Source: Clostridium yunnanense (GTDB lineage: Bacteria; Bacillota; Clostridia; Clostridiales; Clostridiaceae). Taken from it: 64,000 nt of DNA. The notes under the pieces are model-generated. The model searched no databases, was not told the origin of the DNA, and saw nothing but the letters and a program-made list of their open reading frames with translations. The position numbers and the translations under genes are program-made. Numbering within the stretch: position 1 is the first letter of the stretch; every line of letters starts with the position of its first letter. Below, in pieces: positions 25,725 to 35,347 of the stretch. The stretch spans positions 1 through 64,000 of the forward strand of contig NZ_JAENHN010000059.1 of assembly GCF_016595795.1 (NCBI RefSeq). The letters run 5' to 3'.

Positions 25725-25864
25725 ATCCTATATGAACCCAAATAAGTAAGCTATATTGTGAGTACAAGCTGACGCTTATGCTGTGCCCCGTGTAACTATG
25801 AGACTTCACCTTAGATAAGGATCAGTGGAAGTTAAAGAATTATTGGGTTATATAGGATTTTTTT
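25725..25864 (+). ncRNA. Structured leader RNA candidate upstream of the surface-protein operon
   Basis: The outer strands ATCCTATATGAACCCAAATAA (25725-25745) and TTATTGGGTTATATAGGAT (25840-25858) pair over 19 bp with two bulges, and seven T bases follow directly. About 95 bases are enclosed, with smaller stems such as AAGC/GCTT (about 25770), CCTT/AAGG and ACTTCAC/GTGGAAGT (about 25803-25832). A terminator-like closing stem around a folded core is what a riboswitch or attenuator looks like. It does not match the riboswitch consensuses I know, including c-di-GMP-I. It ends 148 bases before the start of the giant gene. The remaining bases of the gap show no gene. Confidence 0.5.
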
Positions 25865-26012
25865 ATAGAAATTTAATTAGTTTTTGCCATGAAATCATTG
25901 CTTCAAGTGATTTAGTGGAAGATATAAATTTTTAATTAAATAAGAAATAATTTTTAGAACTATAGCAAGATAATCTTTATCAAAGACTTATTATCAACGA
26001 GGGAGAAGAAAT

Positions 26013-29000
26013 ATGGAGACAAAGGTACACAAAAGCAGAGAAAAAAGTTTTATGGAGAAAGTGTTTTCCATATTACTTTCATTGATTTTCATAGTAACGA
26101 TATTGCCGCCAACTAATGCTGTGTCTGCGGATGAAGAGATTATGAGTGTGGTGATGGGAACACCTACTTGGAGTAGTACAATTGATTACAGTTTTAAGGA
26201 TGCAGTGGTTAAAGGCACAAACATTACTTCTATTATGATTAAAGGGACAAACTACACAGGCATTATGTCAGTTCCTTCTTCACCAGCGGTTTCTGCAACC
26301 TTAAGAAATACCTCAGGAACTACCACAATGCAGACTTATGTGTTTAGTTCTGGTATTACTAGTGTACAGGCTCAGAATTTTATTAGAGGTATCGTGTTTA
26401 GATTTACACCAAATGCAGTGGTTACTATTACTGTTGATGGTAATAAGACAAACTTACCACAGGGGGCTTCAATTACTCAATTAAATCCTCCAAATGATGT
26501 AAATAATCCTCATTATTATATGTTTGTAAATAATATTGTTCCATGGCAGGAGGCGTATAACACCGCAAAGCAATATAACTTCATGGGAATGAAAGGTTAT
26601 CTTGTAACTATTACTTCACAGGCTGAGGATCAAGTACTAACAAACATTTCAGCATTACCAGCATGGGCGGGAGGAACTCGTCTTACAAAGGATAGCAATA
26701 AAACCGCCATATTGGATGACGATTTTATAAACCCACTGGATATAAGCAATGAGGGAAATGTTTTCTATTGGGCCACAGGACCAGAAGCTGGAGGAATATT
26801 TTATTTAGGAAAGTATGCAGGTGGTAGATCCTTTGGATATACTAACTGGACTCCTGGTGAGCCAAACTATGTAGATGGTAAGGAAAACACCCTTCAGGTC
26901 AATTACATGTATCAAAATAATAGGGCTTGGAATGACTTACCTGTGGATTATGCTGCATCTGAGCTACTTAGTGGATACTTCGTAGAGTTTTCAAAATATG
27001 ATAAAGGAATGGATCAAAGTTATTCTGCTATAAAAAGCAGCAGTGCAAGCTATACAATGCCAGCAAGTGGACCTGCACCGGCTCTTGCCAACTTCCTTAT
27101 GTTTGGAAATTTTGATTATAATGGTGAGAGAAAGGGTTTATTACCTATAATTTCTGGTGTGAGTCTTACTTTGAATACAGATTATACTATCTTGTATACT
27201 GGCAGAAATTCAACGGTATATAACAGTGCTGATGCACCAATATATCCAGGGCAATATACAATAAATATAATTCTAACTCCTGCAGGTTTGCAAAAGGCTT
27301 TTGTAGAAAATGAGCTTTCAAATGACTTTGAGATAACAAAAGCGGTTTTAACTCCATCAGGTATTGCTAATCCGCAGAAGAATTACGATGGAAATACCTC
27401 ATTACCAGGTGGAAGTGTAACTTCTTATTTAGGCAAAATTGGAAATGACGATGTAGGTATAAACTATGCTTCAGCTCAGTTTGATAATGCAAATGTTGGA
27501 GATGGAAAATCAGTAACTGTATCAGGGCTTAGTCTTACTGGAATGCAAAGCAGCTATTATACATTGTCAGCGAGCTCATTTACAGTAAACAATGGGCAGA
27601 TAGTTGAGAGTGTACCTGGTGAGGTTACAAATCAAATGTTTGATGATAAGACTGTAACATACAATGGAGAACCACGGACTAATGTTTTATCCGCCTTGCC
27701 CATGGGAGTGTCAAGTGTAACATATAGCTATGAGGGAATAGGGCTTACCTTCTATGGACCAACAGAAGTTCCACCTAAAAATGCAGGTATTTATAGTGTA
27801 ACAGCATCATTTACAATGCAGACAGGGTATAAACAGCTCGCAGCAGTTACAAAAAAACTTACTATAAATAAAGCAGAACAATCTGGACTTACCATCACTG
27901 GTATACCAACTTCTAACATAACCTATGGAGATACCTTTAGTGTAGGAACTTCAGGGGGAAATGGAGATGGAAAGGTAACTTATTCATCTACCAATACTGA
28001 TGTTGCTGTTGTAGAAGGAAATGAAGTGAAAATAATAGGTGTTGGATCCTTTGCGATTACAGCTAATAAGGAAGAAAGTTCTGATGGCACTTACAACCCA
28101 GTAAGTTCTACAAGTTCCAATTATACTACCGTAAAGAAAGAACTAAAAATTGCTGGCCTTACTGCGGTAGATAGGGAGTATAACGGAACAAACATAGTGG
28201 CTCTTACTGGTGGTAGCTTAGTAGGAATAGTAGGCAATGATGATGCTAATTCCGTGATGCCTACAATGGGAATAGGTTCAAGTAAGGATGTAGGGCTTAG
28301 AACAGTAGCCTTTGAAGCTCCTGTGCTTACAGGTACAAAGAAGGATAATTACTATCTAGTACAACCTGAAGTTAAGGTTAATATAGCTAAAAAAGAAGTG
28401 AAAATTAACGGAGTAACTGCTTCTAATAAGGTTTATGACGGAAATGCTTTAGCAAAGCTCACTAATAACGGAACCTTGTCTGAAAATTATGATAGTGAGA
28501 ATCTAAAAATAACAGTAGGGCAAGGAAACTTTATAAATAAAAATGCAGGAAAAGACTTAGAGATTAGCTTTACTGGATTTGCACTAAGCGGTACAGAAGC
28601 GGCTAACTACAACCTTTCAGTACAGCCTGGAAATATAAAAGCTAATATAGACAAGGCGCAAATAACAATAAATCCAACTAGTTCACAAAGTAAATACTAC
28701 GGCGAGAAGGATCAAGAGCTGCAATATAAGTATGAAGGAAATACTACAGGAGAAACACCGTTCTTTGAAAATAAATTAACCCGTGAGTCTGGAGAAACCA
28801 TTGGTTCTTATGAAATTTTCCTTGGAGATCTCGTACTTAAGGATAATGGTACCTTCCTAAAAGATAACTATGACCTTGTACTTAATAAGGAAAAGGTACT
28901 GTTTAAAGTATTAGAGTACACTACAGACAAGAATGGTGCATTAAATCCAGCACAAGGAAAAGAAAACTGGCATACTGGACAGGTTGTATTAACTGCACCT

Positions 29001-31670
29001 GAGGGCTATGAAATAAGTGATAGTAATGCTTTAGAGGGTAATACGTGGAGTAATACTATTAACCTTGATAGTACAGATGGAAAAGAGAAAATTTACAAAT
29101 ATTACCTGAGAAATAATTCTACAGGAGCAATAACTACCACTGCTAAAGAGGCTTTGTACAAAGTTGATAGTCATGTACCTAAGATAAACAAAGATGAAAT
29201 AAAGTATGACACTGTGAATGATGGTGTTTTAGCAGGTATAGGAAGGTTCTTAAGCTTTGGTAACTTCTTTAAAAAATCCTTTAGGGTAACTTTAGATGTT
29301 TCTGATGTTGGTGACAGCACTGCTTATAGCATAGAGTATATCGTAAAAGATGCTGATGGAAATGAGCTTTTAAAAGGAAGCAGTAAGGTTGAAGATAAAA
29401 AAGCAATCCTTGAATTACCTATGGATCAGATAAAGGACGAACAAGTAACTATTGAAATTTATCCTGTTGATGTTGCCGGTAACGAAGGTGAAAGAATACT
29501 ATTAAAAGGTAAAACTTCAGATAGTACCTTATGGTATGTTTCAGATAAGACTCCTACTGTGGAAGACTTTAAGCTAAAGGACGCAGTGATGAATGATGGA
29601 CAGGAGATAACGGATGTTTCAGCTACTGTAACTGCAAAGATTAAAGATGAGGGGGGAATATACAAGGTTAGTTATAAGTTTGATAGCTTTACTAACTATG
29701 TGGATATCACAGAAGGTTTTGGAAAAAGTGAAAAGCTTACTAAGGAATATACTTTCACTAAGCAATTTAATTCTTCAGGTGAACATTACCTTGAGTTAAA
29801 GGTTGAAAATAACTCAGGAGTTACTACGATTAAGAAGATACACTTTACTATAAAAACTCCGGAATCAGCTAAAAAGCTAACTATTTCTGCTAATGGAAGT
29901 GCTTATTTTGAGGGAGATTCAATAAAGGTCAAAGATCTAGAATATAACGTAAGTGGTCTTTCAAAAGACGAAAAGGTTCAGGATATTTTAGATACTTCAA
30001 ATGTGATGGCAGTTATTGATGACAAGATAGTCAGCGGTGACAGCATAGTACTTACAAAAGGTGCTCACACTTTAAGCTTTAACAATATTGCTGCAAAAGG
30101 CTATAGCATAGTTTACAACAAAGCTGAGCTCATGGTTTATGAAAAACTTACTGTAAGCTTTAAGGATAGCGACGGAAAAGAGCTCTTAAAGGACGCTTTT
30201 GCTCAGAAGGGACAACTTTTAAACATTCCAGATGAGCCAGTAAAAGCTGGTAGTGCCTTTGTTGGATGGTCCACTGAAAAAAATGGAAGTAAGCTTTGGA
30301 ACTTTACTTACGATAAAGTTAATAATAACATGAATCTATATGCAGTTTGGAGCAATAAAATATACAGCGTAACAATGAGAACCAATAATGGAACACCAGA
30401 TGTTATTTATAGTTCTGTAGCTTATGGCAAAAGGTTAGCAGAGCCTAAAGTACCAACCTTAGAGAATGCAAGCTTTGCAGGATGGTATCAAGATAGTAGC
30501 CTTACAAAGCCTTGGAATTTTGAAAAGGACATAGTAAAGGGCAACACTACTATTTATGCTAAGTTTACAAAAGATACTTATACCGTAAGCTTTGCTCCTG
30601 TAGGAAGTGAAACTCTAAAGCCTATTACTGGCATTAACTATGATCAGCTTGTAAGACCTATTCCAAGCAAACCAGAAGATAGAGGAAAGCTTTTCGCTGG
30701 ATGGTATCTTGATAAAGAGCTAACACAGCCTTTCGAGTTTGCCTTTGATACAGTTAAAAGCAATATAACCTTATATCCAAAATGGGTTGATAAAACCTAT
30801 ACTATCTTCGGTGGTGTAACTGATGCTTCTGGTAACATCATGAAAGAAACAAAGGTTGAAATACTTAAAAATCAAACTGTTCTTGCAGCTGCAACTACAG
30901 ATGAACATGGATTATTTAGATTTATACAGGTGCCTAAGGGAAGTTATTCTCTTAGAGCTACAGATGAAAAACGAAATGTAGCTATGAATATTAATGTTGA
31001 AGATAAGGATCTTATGGAACTTGTGCTTGCATTTCCATCCAGTGCTGTTTCTGTAGCTCCATCAAAGGAAAACAGTACAAAGGGAATATATGTTGACAAG
31101 CTTGATAAAATCTTTGACTTTACAAAAGCAAATTATCTAACCGTTACAGAGCAGAAAACCCTTAGAAATGGGGGCAAGGTTGAGGTAAAGGTTGATACCC
31201 TGGATGAACAGAAGATATCACCTGAAAAAATTAAGGAAGTGCAGCAGTATATCAGTTCTCTTGGAAAGGTCTCTGGCGAACTTTACAATGTAGAAATTGA
31301 AAAGCTCGTATATGACAACACTGGAAAGGTATCAAAGGGATATATCAGTGAAACCAATGAACCGATAACCGTTAAGATTAAGCTTACAGCTAGCAGTAAA
31401 AATAAAAACAATTATCAGATTGTTAGAGAGCATAATGGAGAAATGCAGATGATTTCTAAGGAACCTGTAAACGGAGAGTACTTTGAGGTTAATGGAGATG
31501 AGCTTATCGTTCACTCTAAAAAGTTTTCTACCTTTGCAGTTGTCTTTGATAAGCATTACGCACCTATGATAAGCTGGCTTATTGCACTTATCCCACTAGG
31601 ACTTCTAATTGCACTATTATACACTAAAAACAAAATTAAGACTTCTGAAAAGATAGGTGGTGAGAGTTAA
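26013..31670 (+). CDS. Giant cell-surface protein: C-type lectin-like, MBG/YDG, InlB-B repeats, C-terminal membrane anchor
   Basis: 1885 residues. A signal peptide ends near VSA at 39. Residues about 164-328 form a C-type lectin-like domain (WQEAYNTAKQY, GYLVTITSQAEDQ, WTPGEPNY, AWNDLP). About 440-965 is a run of MBG/YDG-type beta domains (KNYDGNTS, REYNGTN, KVYDGNA, NYNLS). Ig-like regions follow. About 1380-1595 holds three InlB B-type (Flg_new) repeats (FVGWSTEKNGSKLWNF, FAGWYQDSSLTKPW, FAGWYLDKELTQPF), then a carboxypeptidase-regulatory-like domain (about 1600-1680). A membrane helix (1851-1871) with a basic tail replaces any LPXTG. It probably binds glycan or a surface and is anchored in the cell membrane. 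GAGGGAGAAG precedes the ATG. It overlaps the next gene by one base. Confidence 0.88.
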   Translation: METKVHKSREKSFMEKVFSILLSLIFIVTILPPTNAVSADEEIMSVVMGTPTWSSTIDYSFKDAVVKGTNITSIMIKGTNYTGIMSVPSSPAVSATLRNTSGTTTMQTYVFSSGITSVQAQNFIRGIVFRFTPNAVVTITVDGNKTNLPQGASITQLNPPNDVNNPHYYMFVNNIVPWQEAYNTAKQYNFMGMKGYLVTITSQAEDQVLTNISALPAWAGGTRLTKDSNKTAILDDDFINPLDISNEGNVFYWATGPEAGGIFYLGKYAGGRSFGYTNWTPGEPNYVDGKENTLQVNYMYQNNRAWNDLPVDYAASELLSGYFVEFSKYDKGMDQSYSAIKSSSASYTMPASGPAPALANFLMFGNFDYNGERKGLLPIISGVSLTLNTDYTILYTGRNSTVYNSADAPIYPGQYTINIILTPAGLQKAFVENELSNDFEITKAVLTPSGIANPQKNYDGNTSLPGGSVTSYLGKIGNDDVGINYASAQFDNANVGDGKSVTVSGLSLTGMQSSYYTLSASSFTVNNGQIVESVPGEVTNQMFDDKTVTYNGEPRTNVLSALPMGVSSVTYSYEGIGLTFYGPTEVPPKNAGIYSVTASFTMQTGYKQLAAVTKKLTINKAEQSGLTITGIPTSNITYGDTFSVGTSGGNGDGKVTYSSTNTDVAVVEGNEVKIIGVGSFAITANKEESSDGTYNPVSSTSSNYTTVKKELKIAGLTAVDREYNGTNIVALTGGSLVGIVGNDDANSVMPTMGIGSSKDVGLRTVAFEAPVLTGTKKDNYYLVQPEVKVNIAKKEVKINGVTASNKVYDGNALAKLTNNGTLSENYDSENLKITVGQGNFINKNAGKDLEISFTGFALSGTEAANYNLSVQPGNIKANIDKAQITINPTSSQSKYYGEKDQELQYKYEGNTTGETPFFENKLTRESGETIGSYEIFLGDLVLKDNGTFLKDNYDLVLNKEKVLFKVLEYTTDKNGALNPAQGKENWHTGQVVLTAPEGYEISDSNALEGNTWSNTINLDSTDGKEKIYKYYLRNNSTGAITTTAKEALYKVDSHVPKINKDEIKYDTVNDGVLAGIGRFLSFGNFFKKSFRVTLDVSDVGDSTAYSIEYIVKDADGNELLKGSSKVEDKKAILELPMDQIKDEQVTIEIYPVDVAGNEGERILLKGKTSDSTLWYVSDKTPTVEDFKLKDAVMNDGQEITDVSATVTAKIKDEGGIYKVSYKFDSFTNYVDITEGFGKSEKLTKEYTFTKQFNSSGEHYLELKVENNSGVTTIKKIHFTIKTPESAKKLTISANGSAYFEGDSIKVKDLEYNVSGLSKDEKVQDILDTSNVMAVIDDKIVSGDSIVLTKGAHTLSFNNIAAKGYSIVYNKAELMVYEKLTVSFKDSDGKELLKDAFAQKGQLLNIPDEPVKAGSAFVGWSTEKNGSKLWNFTYDKVNNNMNLYAVWSNKIYSVTMRTNNGTPDVIYSSVAYGKRLAEPKVPTLENASFAGWYQDSSLTKPWNFEKDIVKGNTTIYAKFTKDTYTVSFAPVGSETLKPITGINYDQLVRPIPSKPEDRGKLFAGWYLDKELTQPFEFAFDTVKSNITLYPKWVDKTYTIFGGVTDASGNIMKETKVEILKNQTVLAAATTDEHGLFRFIQVPKGSYSLRATDEKRNVAMNINVEDKDLMELVLAFPSSAVSVAPSKENSTKGIYVDKLDKIFDFTKANYLTVTEQKTLRNGGKVEVKVDTLDEQKISPEKIKEVQQYISSLGKVSGELYNVEIEKLVYDNTGKVSKGYISETNEPITVKIKLTASSKNKNNYQIVREHNGEMQMISKEPVNGEYFEVNGDELIVHSKKFSTFAVVFDKHYAPMISWLIALIPLGLLIALLYTKNKIKTSEKIGGES

Positions 31671-32533
31671 TGGATGATTTTATTGTAAGAGGTGAAGAAA
31701 AGGAAAGTGTTTTAGATAATGATCGTGTGATACATGATGAATCCTATGCAGTGGTATCTGAGGATAACGCTTCAAAGGTTGATGAAACACATAGCCATCA
31801 CGAAACTAGAAATGAACAACATGATTTACATAGTATAGATGAGGACGATAATGAGGGCATGGGCAAAGGTTCGTTAAGGGAAAACATGCAATCTATCACT
31901 GGAATATTTGCATCCGTTGCTGTCACCGCAGTAGTGGCAGTAACAGTTGCCTTTAGTGATGCACCAGTAGTCAACATAGCCTCCTTTGATGTTGGAAAAA
32001 ACTATGTTGAGTACTCAGCTGATATTAATAACGAAACCGGTAAAAAACTTCTAATAAGTGTGAGCAGTGATGATAAAACCTATGAGAAAGAAGTGGATAC
32101 AGGTACAGTTAGCGATATGGTAAAGGACCTTAAGCCTGATAAGAAATATACTTTTTCAATAAAGGCTGTAGATGGTATAAAGCGTACCTTTTTAACTAAA
32201 AGCTTTAGAACAATGAAGAGTGAAAAAGAGTATGAACCTAAGATATCAGGAATAACAACAGAGCGAAATGACTCAGATAAGAAGTTATACATTAAATTTG
32301 AAGTTTCTGATATTTATTCTTATTATTCAGGGTACAAGCTAATACTAAAGGATAATGGAAAAGTAGAGGGGGAAATCCCAATACCTGATATTACAAAAAA
32401 TACGGTTTTAAGCTTAGAGAGCTATTCAAAACCACAATATACTGTTGAACTAATAGCAAATTCCTCTATGCCTAGCGACCGTAATAATAATATTAATCAA
32501 AAAACTGTTTACAGTGCAATTATTAAAAATTGA
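31670..32533 (+). CDS. Single-pass membrane protein with extracellular Fn3-like domain
   Basis: 287 residues. Residues 1-70 are acidic and histidine-rich, cytoplasmic and probably disordered. A membrane helix follows (GIFASVAVTAVVAVTVAF, about 79-96). Outside, one fibronectin-III-like domain (about 100-180, VEYSADINNETGKKLLISVS, LKPDKKYTFSIKAVDG) is followed by a second beta-rich region. The start overlaps the giant gene's stop (TTAATGG), and the next gene begins 10 bases later. It is probably a linker between the surface protein and the channels downstream. I know no characterised homologue. Confidence 0.7.
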   Translation: MDDFIVRGEEKESVLDNDRVIHDESYAVVSEDNASKVDETHSHHETRNEQHDLHSIDEDDNEGMGKGSLRENMQSITGIFASVAVTAVVAVTVAFSDAPVVNIASFDVGKNYVEYSADINNETGKKLLISVSSDDKTYEKEVDTGTVSDMVKDLKPDKKYTFSIKAVDGIKRTFLTKSFRTMKSEKEYEPKISGITTERNDSDKKLYIKFEVSDIYSYYSGYKLILKDNGKVEGEIPIPDITKNTVLSLESYSKPQYTVELIANSSMPSDRNNNINQKTVYSAIIKN

Positions 32534-32543
32534 GGTGCGATAA

Positions 32544-33599
32544 ATGAGTGAAAACATAAAGAAAGAAAAAAAGAAAAAAACTAAGGTTGAAATAATATCA
32601 ATGATTATTAATATTTTACTTTATATGTCCATTGCTGCTTTTATTCTAATAGGAGTATTTGCAGAGAAACTATTTGGACCAGATAATATTTTTACACAAA
32701 ATATCGGTTCAATTTTTGATATTAAGGGTAATTTAATGGACAATCTGCCTAATATTTTAAAATGTATGACATATATAATACTAGTATATTTCTTAAGTAA
32801 GTTAGCAAGATATGTTTTAAATAAGCTGTTAAATGTTTTTAAAAAGGGTAAGACAGCAATAAATCTTTTAGATAGCTTCATAAAGTATGGCTGCGGTATC
32901 GCTATAATATTCTTATTTTTAGGGGCTGTAGGTGTAGATACAACCACATTACTTGCCAGTGCAGGTATACTTGGATTAGCTGTAGGCCTTGGAGCACAAT
33001 CTATCATTGAAGATGTTATTGCAGGCTTGTTCCTTGTATTTGAAAAAACTTTTGTGGTTGGAGATGTAGTAATAGCAAACGGCTTTAGAGGAACCATCAA
33101 GGAAGTAGGTATCCGTACTACTAAAATAGTAGATATTGGAGGAGACACTAAGGTTATAAACAACTCAAAAATAACTGATGTAATAAACATGACAAATCAC
33201 CTTTCGCTAGCAGTATGTGACGTAGAGATCGAATACGGTGAATCACTTGAAAGAGTTGAAGCTATTCTTGCTGAAAGATTAGAGGAAATAGGTTCAAGAA
33301 TAACAGGAATTGTTGAAGGCCCATTTTATAAGGGTGTTGGTGCATTAAACACTAACGGTGTAAGCCTTAAGATTATTGCAAACTGTCACGAAAAGGATAA
33401 GTTCCAAATAAGAAGAGAACTTAATCGTGAGATCAAGCTTTTATTTGATGAATGCAACATTGACATGCCATATCCGCACATAGTGGTAAATGATAGTACT
33501 GAATTTTCAAAGCCAACTAAAGAAGACATAAATAAGGCAAGAGAATTCATGCTTAGGCATAAGGAATTATCAAAGCATATAGAGAATGATATACATTAA
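32544..33599 (+). CDS. MscS-type mechanosensitive channel
   Basis: 351 residues. Three N-terminal membrane segments (about 17-37, 66-86, 108-128) lead to the pore helix TTLLASAGILGLAVGLGAQSIIEDVIAGLFLVFEKTFVVGDVV, the MscS hallmark. A beta domain (IKEVGIRTTKIVDIGGD, INNSKITDVIN) and an alpha/beta C-terminal domain follow. The family gates ions and small solutes under membrane tension. GAGGTGCG lies 5 bases before the ATG. It is unusual in being cotranscribed with a surface adhesin. Confidence 0.88.
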   Translation: MSENIKKEKKKKTKVEIISMIINILLYMSIAAFILIGVFAEKLFGPDNIFTQNIGSIFDIKGNLMDNLPNILKCMTYIILVYFLSKLARYVLNKLLNVFKKGKTAINLLDSFIKYGCGIAIIFLFLGAVGVDTTTLLASAGILGLAVGLGAQSIIEDVIAGLFLVFEKTFVVGDVVIANGFRGTIKEVGIRTTKIVDIGGDTKVINNSKITDVINMTNHLSLAVCDVEIEYGESLERVEAILAERLEEIGSRITGIVEGPFYKGVGALNTNGVSLKIIANCHEKDKFQIRRELNREIKLLFDECNIDMPYPHIVVNDSTEFSKPTKEDINKAREFMLRHKELSKHIENDIH

Positions 33600-33625
33600 G
33601 ATAGGGTACAAGGAGTGTGAGAAAA

Positions 33626-34507
33626 ATGGCTGCCAAGAAAAAAGGTAAGCATCTGCTGCTGGCAGTGGCAATCTTTTGTCTGGTAGTAGCGTTAGTTTTT
33701 ATGGCGTTCTACCAAAAGACATTTGGAACAGAAGCTGTAAGTGTCAAGGCATTTAAAATTGTATCAGAATTACTTTTTGCTTTTATTTTAACTGCTGTTG
33801 TAAGAACGCTAGTACAGATTGTTATCAGAGATTTTGGCACAAATGAAATGATAACTGAGTTTTTAGGATCTGTGATCATTTGTATTTTGTTCTTTAACAT
33901 GACCTTTAACTCCTTGGTAGTACTAGGAGTTAACCCTAAGGCTTTAAAATCAATCAGTTCAGTAACAGCTTTAATGGTAGGGATAGGAAGCAAGAAGATT
34001 ATTGCTAACTTACTAGCAGGAGTATTTATTGAAGTTGAAGATCTAATACATCCTTTTGACTTTATTATTATTAAGAAGTATGCAGGACTTGTAGTAGACA
34101 AAAATTTATTTTATGTCACCTTAGAAGATGGAGATGAAAACAGAAAAAAGATTAAAAGCAAAGACTTTGTAAATTTCAATAATGCATCCTTCAATTTGAG
34201 TACTATCAACATAGATGCAAAGGTATCAGTTAAGGTGCCCTTTAAAGAGATTGAAGCAATCGTGAAAGCTGTTCTTGAAAATCCAGAGGAAAAATATCCT
34301 TCCTTTGTAGATAAACCTGAATTTCAAGGCATTGAGAAATTTAGCGATGGCAAAATGCATTTAAGATTTACGGGAAGATGTAAAGGTAAGGACAGAAAGA
34401 AATCAATGGTCAGTCTTACATCTCAAATAGCAACACAGTTTAAAAAGAATGGTATTGGAATCTTGTTGCCGCAAATGGAAGTTATTAGAGGAGTGCGAAG
34501 AACTTAA
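33626..34507 (+). CDS. Second, divergent MscS-like channel protein
   Basis: 293 residues. It has the MscS plan: three membrane segments (LLLAVAIFCLVVALVFMAFYQ, LLFAFILTAVVRTLVQIVI, FLGSVIICILFFNMTFNSLVV), a pore-helix-like stretch (ISSVTALMVGIGSKKIIANLLAGVFIEVEDLIHPFDFIII) and a cytoplasmic domain. The pore motif keeps the glycine/alanine pattern, but the beta-domain consensus is poorly kept. It may form a heteromer with the previous channel or act as a modulator. I start at ATG 33626 because AAGGAG is 10 bases upstream of it; the GTG at 33617 is too close to that site. Last gene of the operon. Confidence 0.75.
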   Translation: MAAKKKGKHLLLAVAIFCLVVALVFMAFYQKTFGTEAVSVKAFKIVSELLFAFILTAVVRTLVQIVIRDFGTNEMITEFLGSVIICILFFNMTFNSLVVLGVNPKALKSISSVTALMVGIGSKKIIANLLAGVFIEVEDLIHPFDFIIIKKYAGLVVDKNLFYVTLEDGDENRKKIKSKDFVNFNNASFNLSTINIDAKVSVKVPFKEIEAIVKAVLENPEEKYPSFVDKPEFQGIEKFSDGKMHLRFTGRCKGKDRKKSMVSLTSQIATQFKKNGIGILLPQMEVIRGVRRT

Positions 34508-34549
34508 AAATATAAATTCTATTGCTTAACGACACATCCGTATATAACA

Positions 34550-34600
34550 ACAAAACCTTTGGAATCAAGTAATTGTGATTTTAAGGGTTTTGTTTTATTG
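34550..34600 (+). terminator. Terminator after the surface-protein/MscS operon
   Basis: ACAAAACCTTTGGAATCA pairs with TGATTTTAAGGGTTTTGT imperfectly, then TTTTATTGTTTT. Confidence 0.75.
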
Positions 34601-34741
34601 TTTTAATTATAAGAAAAAGCTATGTGCTAAAATATACTTAAGCTCTATAATAATTTGGCTCTGTTTAATAATAATGTTGAAGATAGAGTTTGTACGTTTA
34701 GATAAAAAATATAATAAAGATTACTTGATTATTAATAAGTA

Positions 34742-34792
34742 TTGACTAAAAGTATAAACAGATATATTATAGACAAATACAGTCTGTAATAT
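34742..34792 (+). promoter_or_regulatory. Sigma-A promoter and Rrf2 operator
   Basis: TTGACT (34742-34747), 17 bases, TATTAT (34765-34770). The motif TATAGACAAATACAGTCTGTAATAT starts at the -10 and holds the dyad TACAG-T-CTGTA. The same motif recurs upstream of the methyltransferase gene. A site over the transcription start indicates repression. Confidence 0.75.
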
Positions 34793-34819
34793 CTGATTAA
34801 GCATACATGGAGGTTTAGC

Positions 34820-35200
34820 ATGAAATATACAAAAGCTACTAATTATGCATTGCATATAGTTGCATATATGATTAAGTATGATAAAAGAGATAATTTAAGT
34901 TTGCAACCTTTGGCAAACCATTTAAATATTTCGCCTAGTTATTTGTCAAAGATTTTAACACAGTTAGTAAAAGCTAATATAATTCAATCAACCCCTGGTG
35001 TAAATGGTGGTTATATTTTGCGTAAAAACAAAGAAGATATTTCACTTTTAGATGTAATTAAAGCAACTGAAGGAAGTAGCCCTATGTTCATCTGTGAAAT
35101 GGATGAAAATCATCAGTGCAAAATCCAAAGAGCAATGGAAGAAGCAGAAAATGTAATGGAAACGTATCTTAAAGATAAAAAACTAATTGAAATTATATAA
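34820..35200 (+). CDS. Rrf2 family transcriptional regulator
   Basis: 126 residues. The winged helix is typical (YTKATNYALHIVAYM, LANHLNISPSYLSKILTQLVKANIIQSTPGVNGGY, ISLLDVIKATEG). Two cysteines, in FICEMDENHQCK (CX7C), could serve redox sensing, but the classical three-cysteine iron-sulfur motif of NsrR/IscR is absent. GGAGG precedes the ATG. Identical dyads lie over its own promoter and before the methyltransferase downstream, so it probably controls both. Confidence 0.88.
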   Translation: MKYTKATNYALHIVAYMIKYDKRDNLSLQPLANHLNISPSYLSKILTQLVKANIIQSTPGVNGGYILRKNKEDISLLDVIKATEGSSPMFICEMDENHQCKIQRAMEEAENVMETYLKDKKLIEII

Positions 35201-35237
35201 AAACGCTTTAATTTCCTAAGTGTTTTTATATTTTAAT

Positions 35238-35262
35238 TATAGATAAATACAGTCTGTAATAT
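35238..35262 (+). promoter_or_regulatory. Second Rrf2-type operator
   Basis: TATAGATAAATACAGTCTGTAATAT differs from the site at 34768-34792 by one base. It is 86 bases before the methyltransferase start. Confidence 0.7.
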
Positions 35263-35347
35263 GCTCGATTAAAATAATTATACTTTTATTATAAATAAGA
35301 TTTACGTTAATAATAAAATCACAAAAAGTTTTAAAGGAGATGTTTAT

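Noticed and set aside
25760-25800. GCTGACGCTTATGCTGTGCCCC resembling parts of c-di-GMP riboswitches
   Set aside because: The conserved tetraloop-receptor and ligand-binding bases of c-di-GMP-I are not present in order, and I could not fit c-di-GMP-II either. I report the RNA as unclassified.
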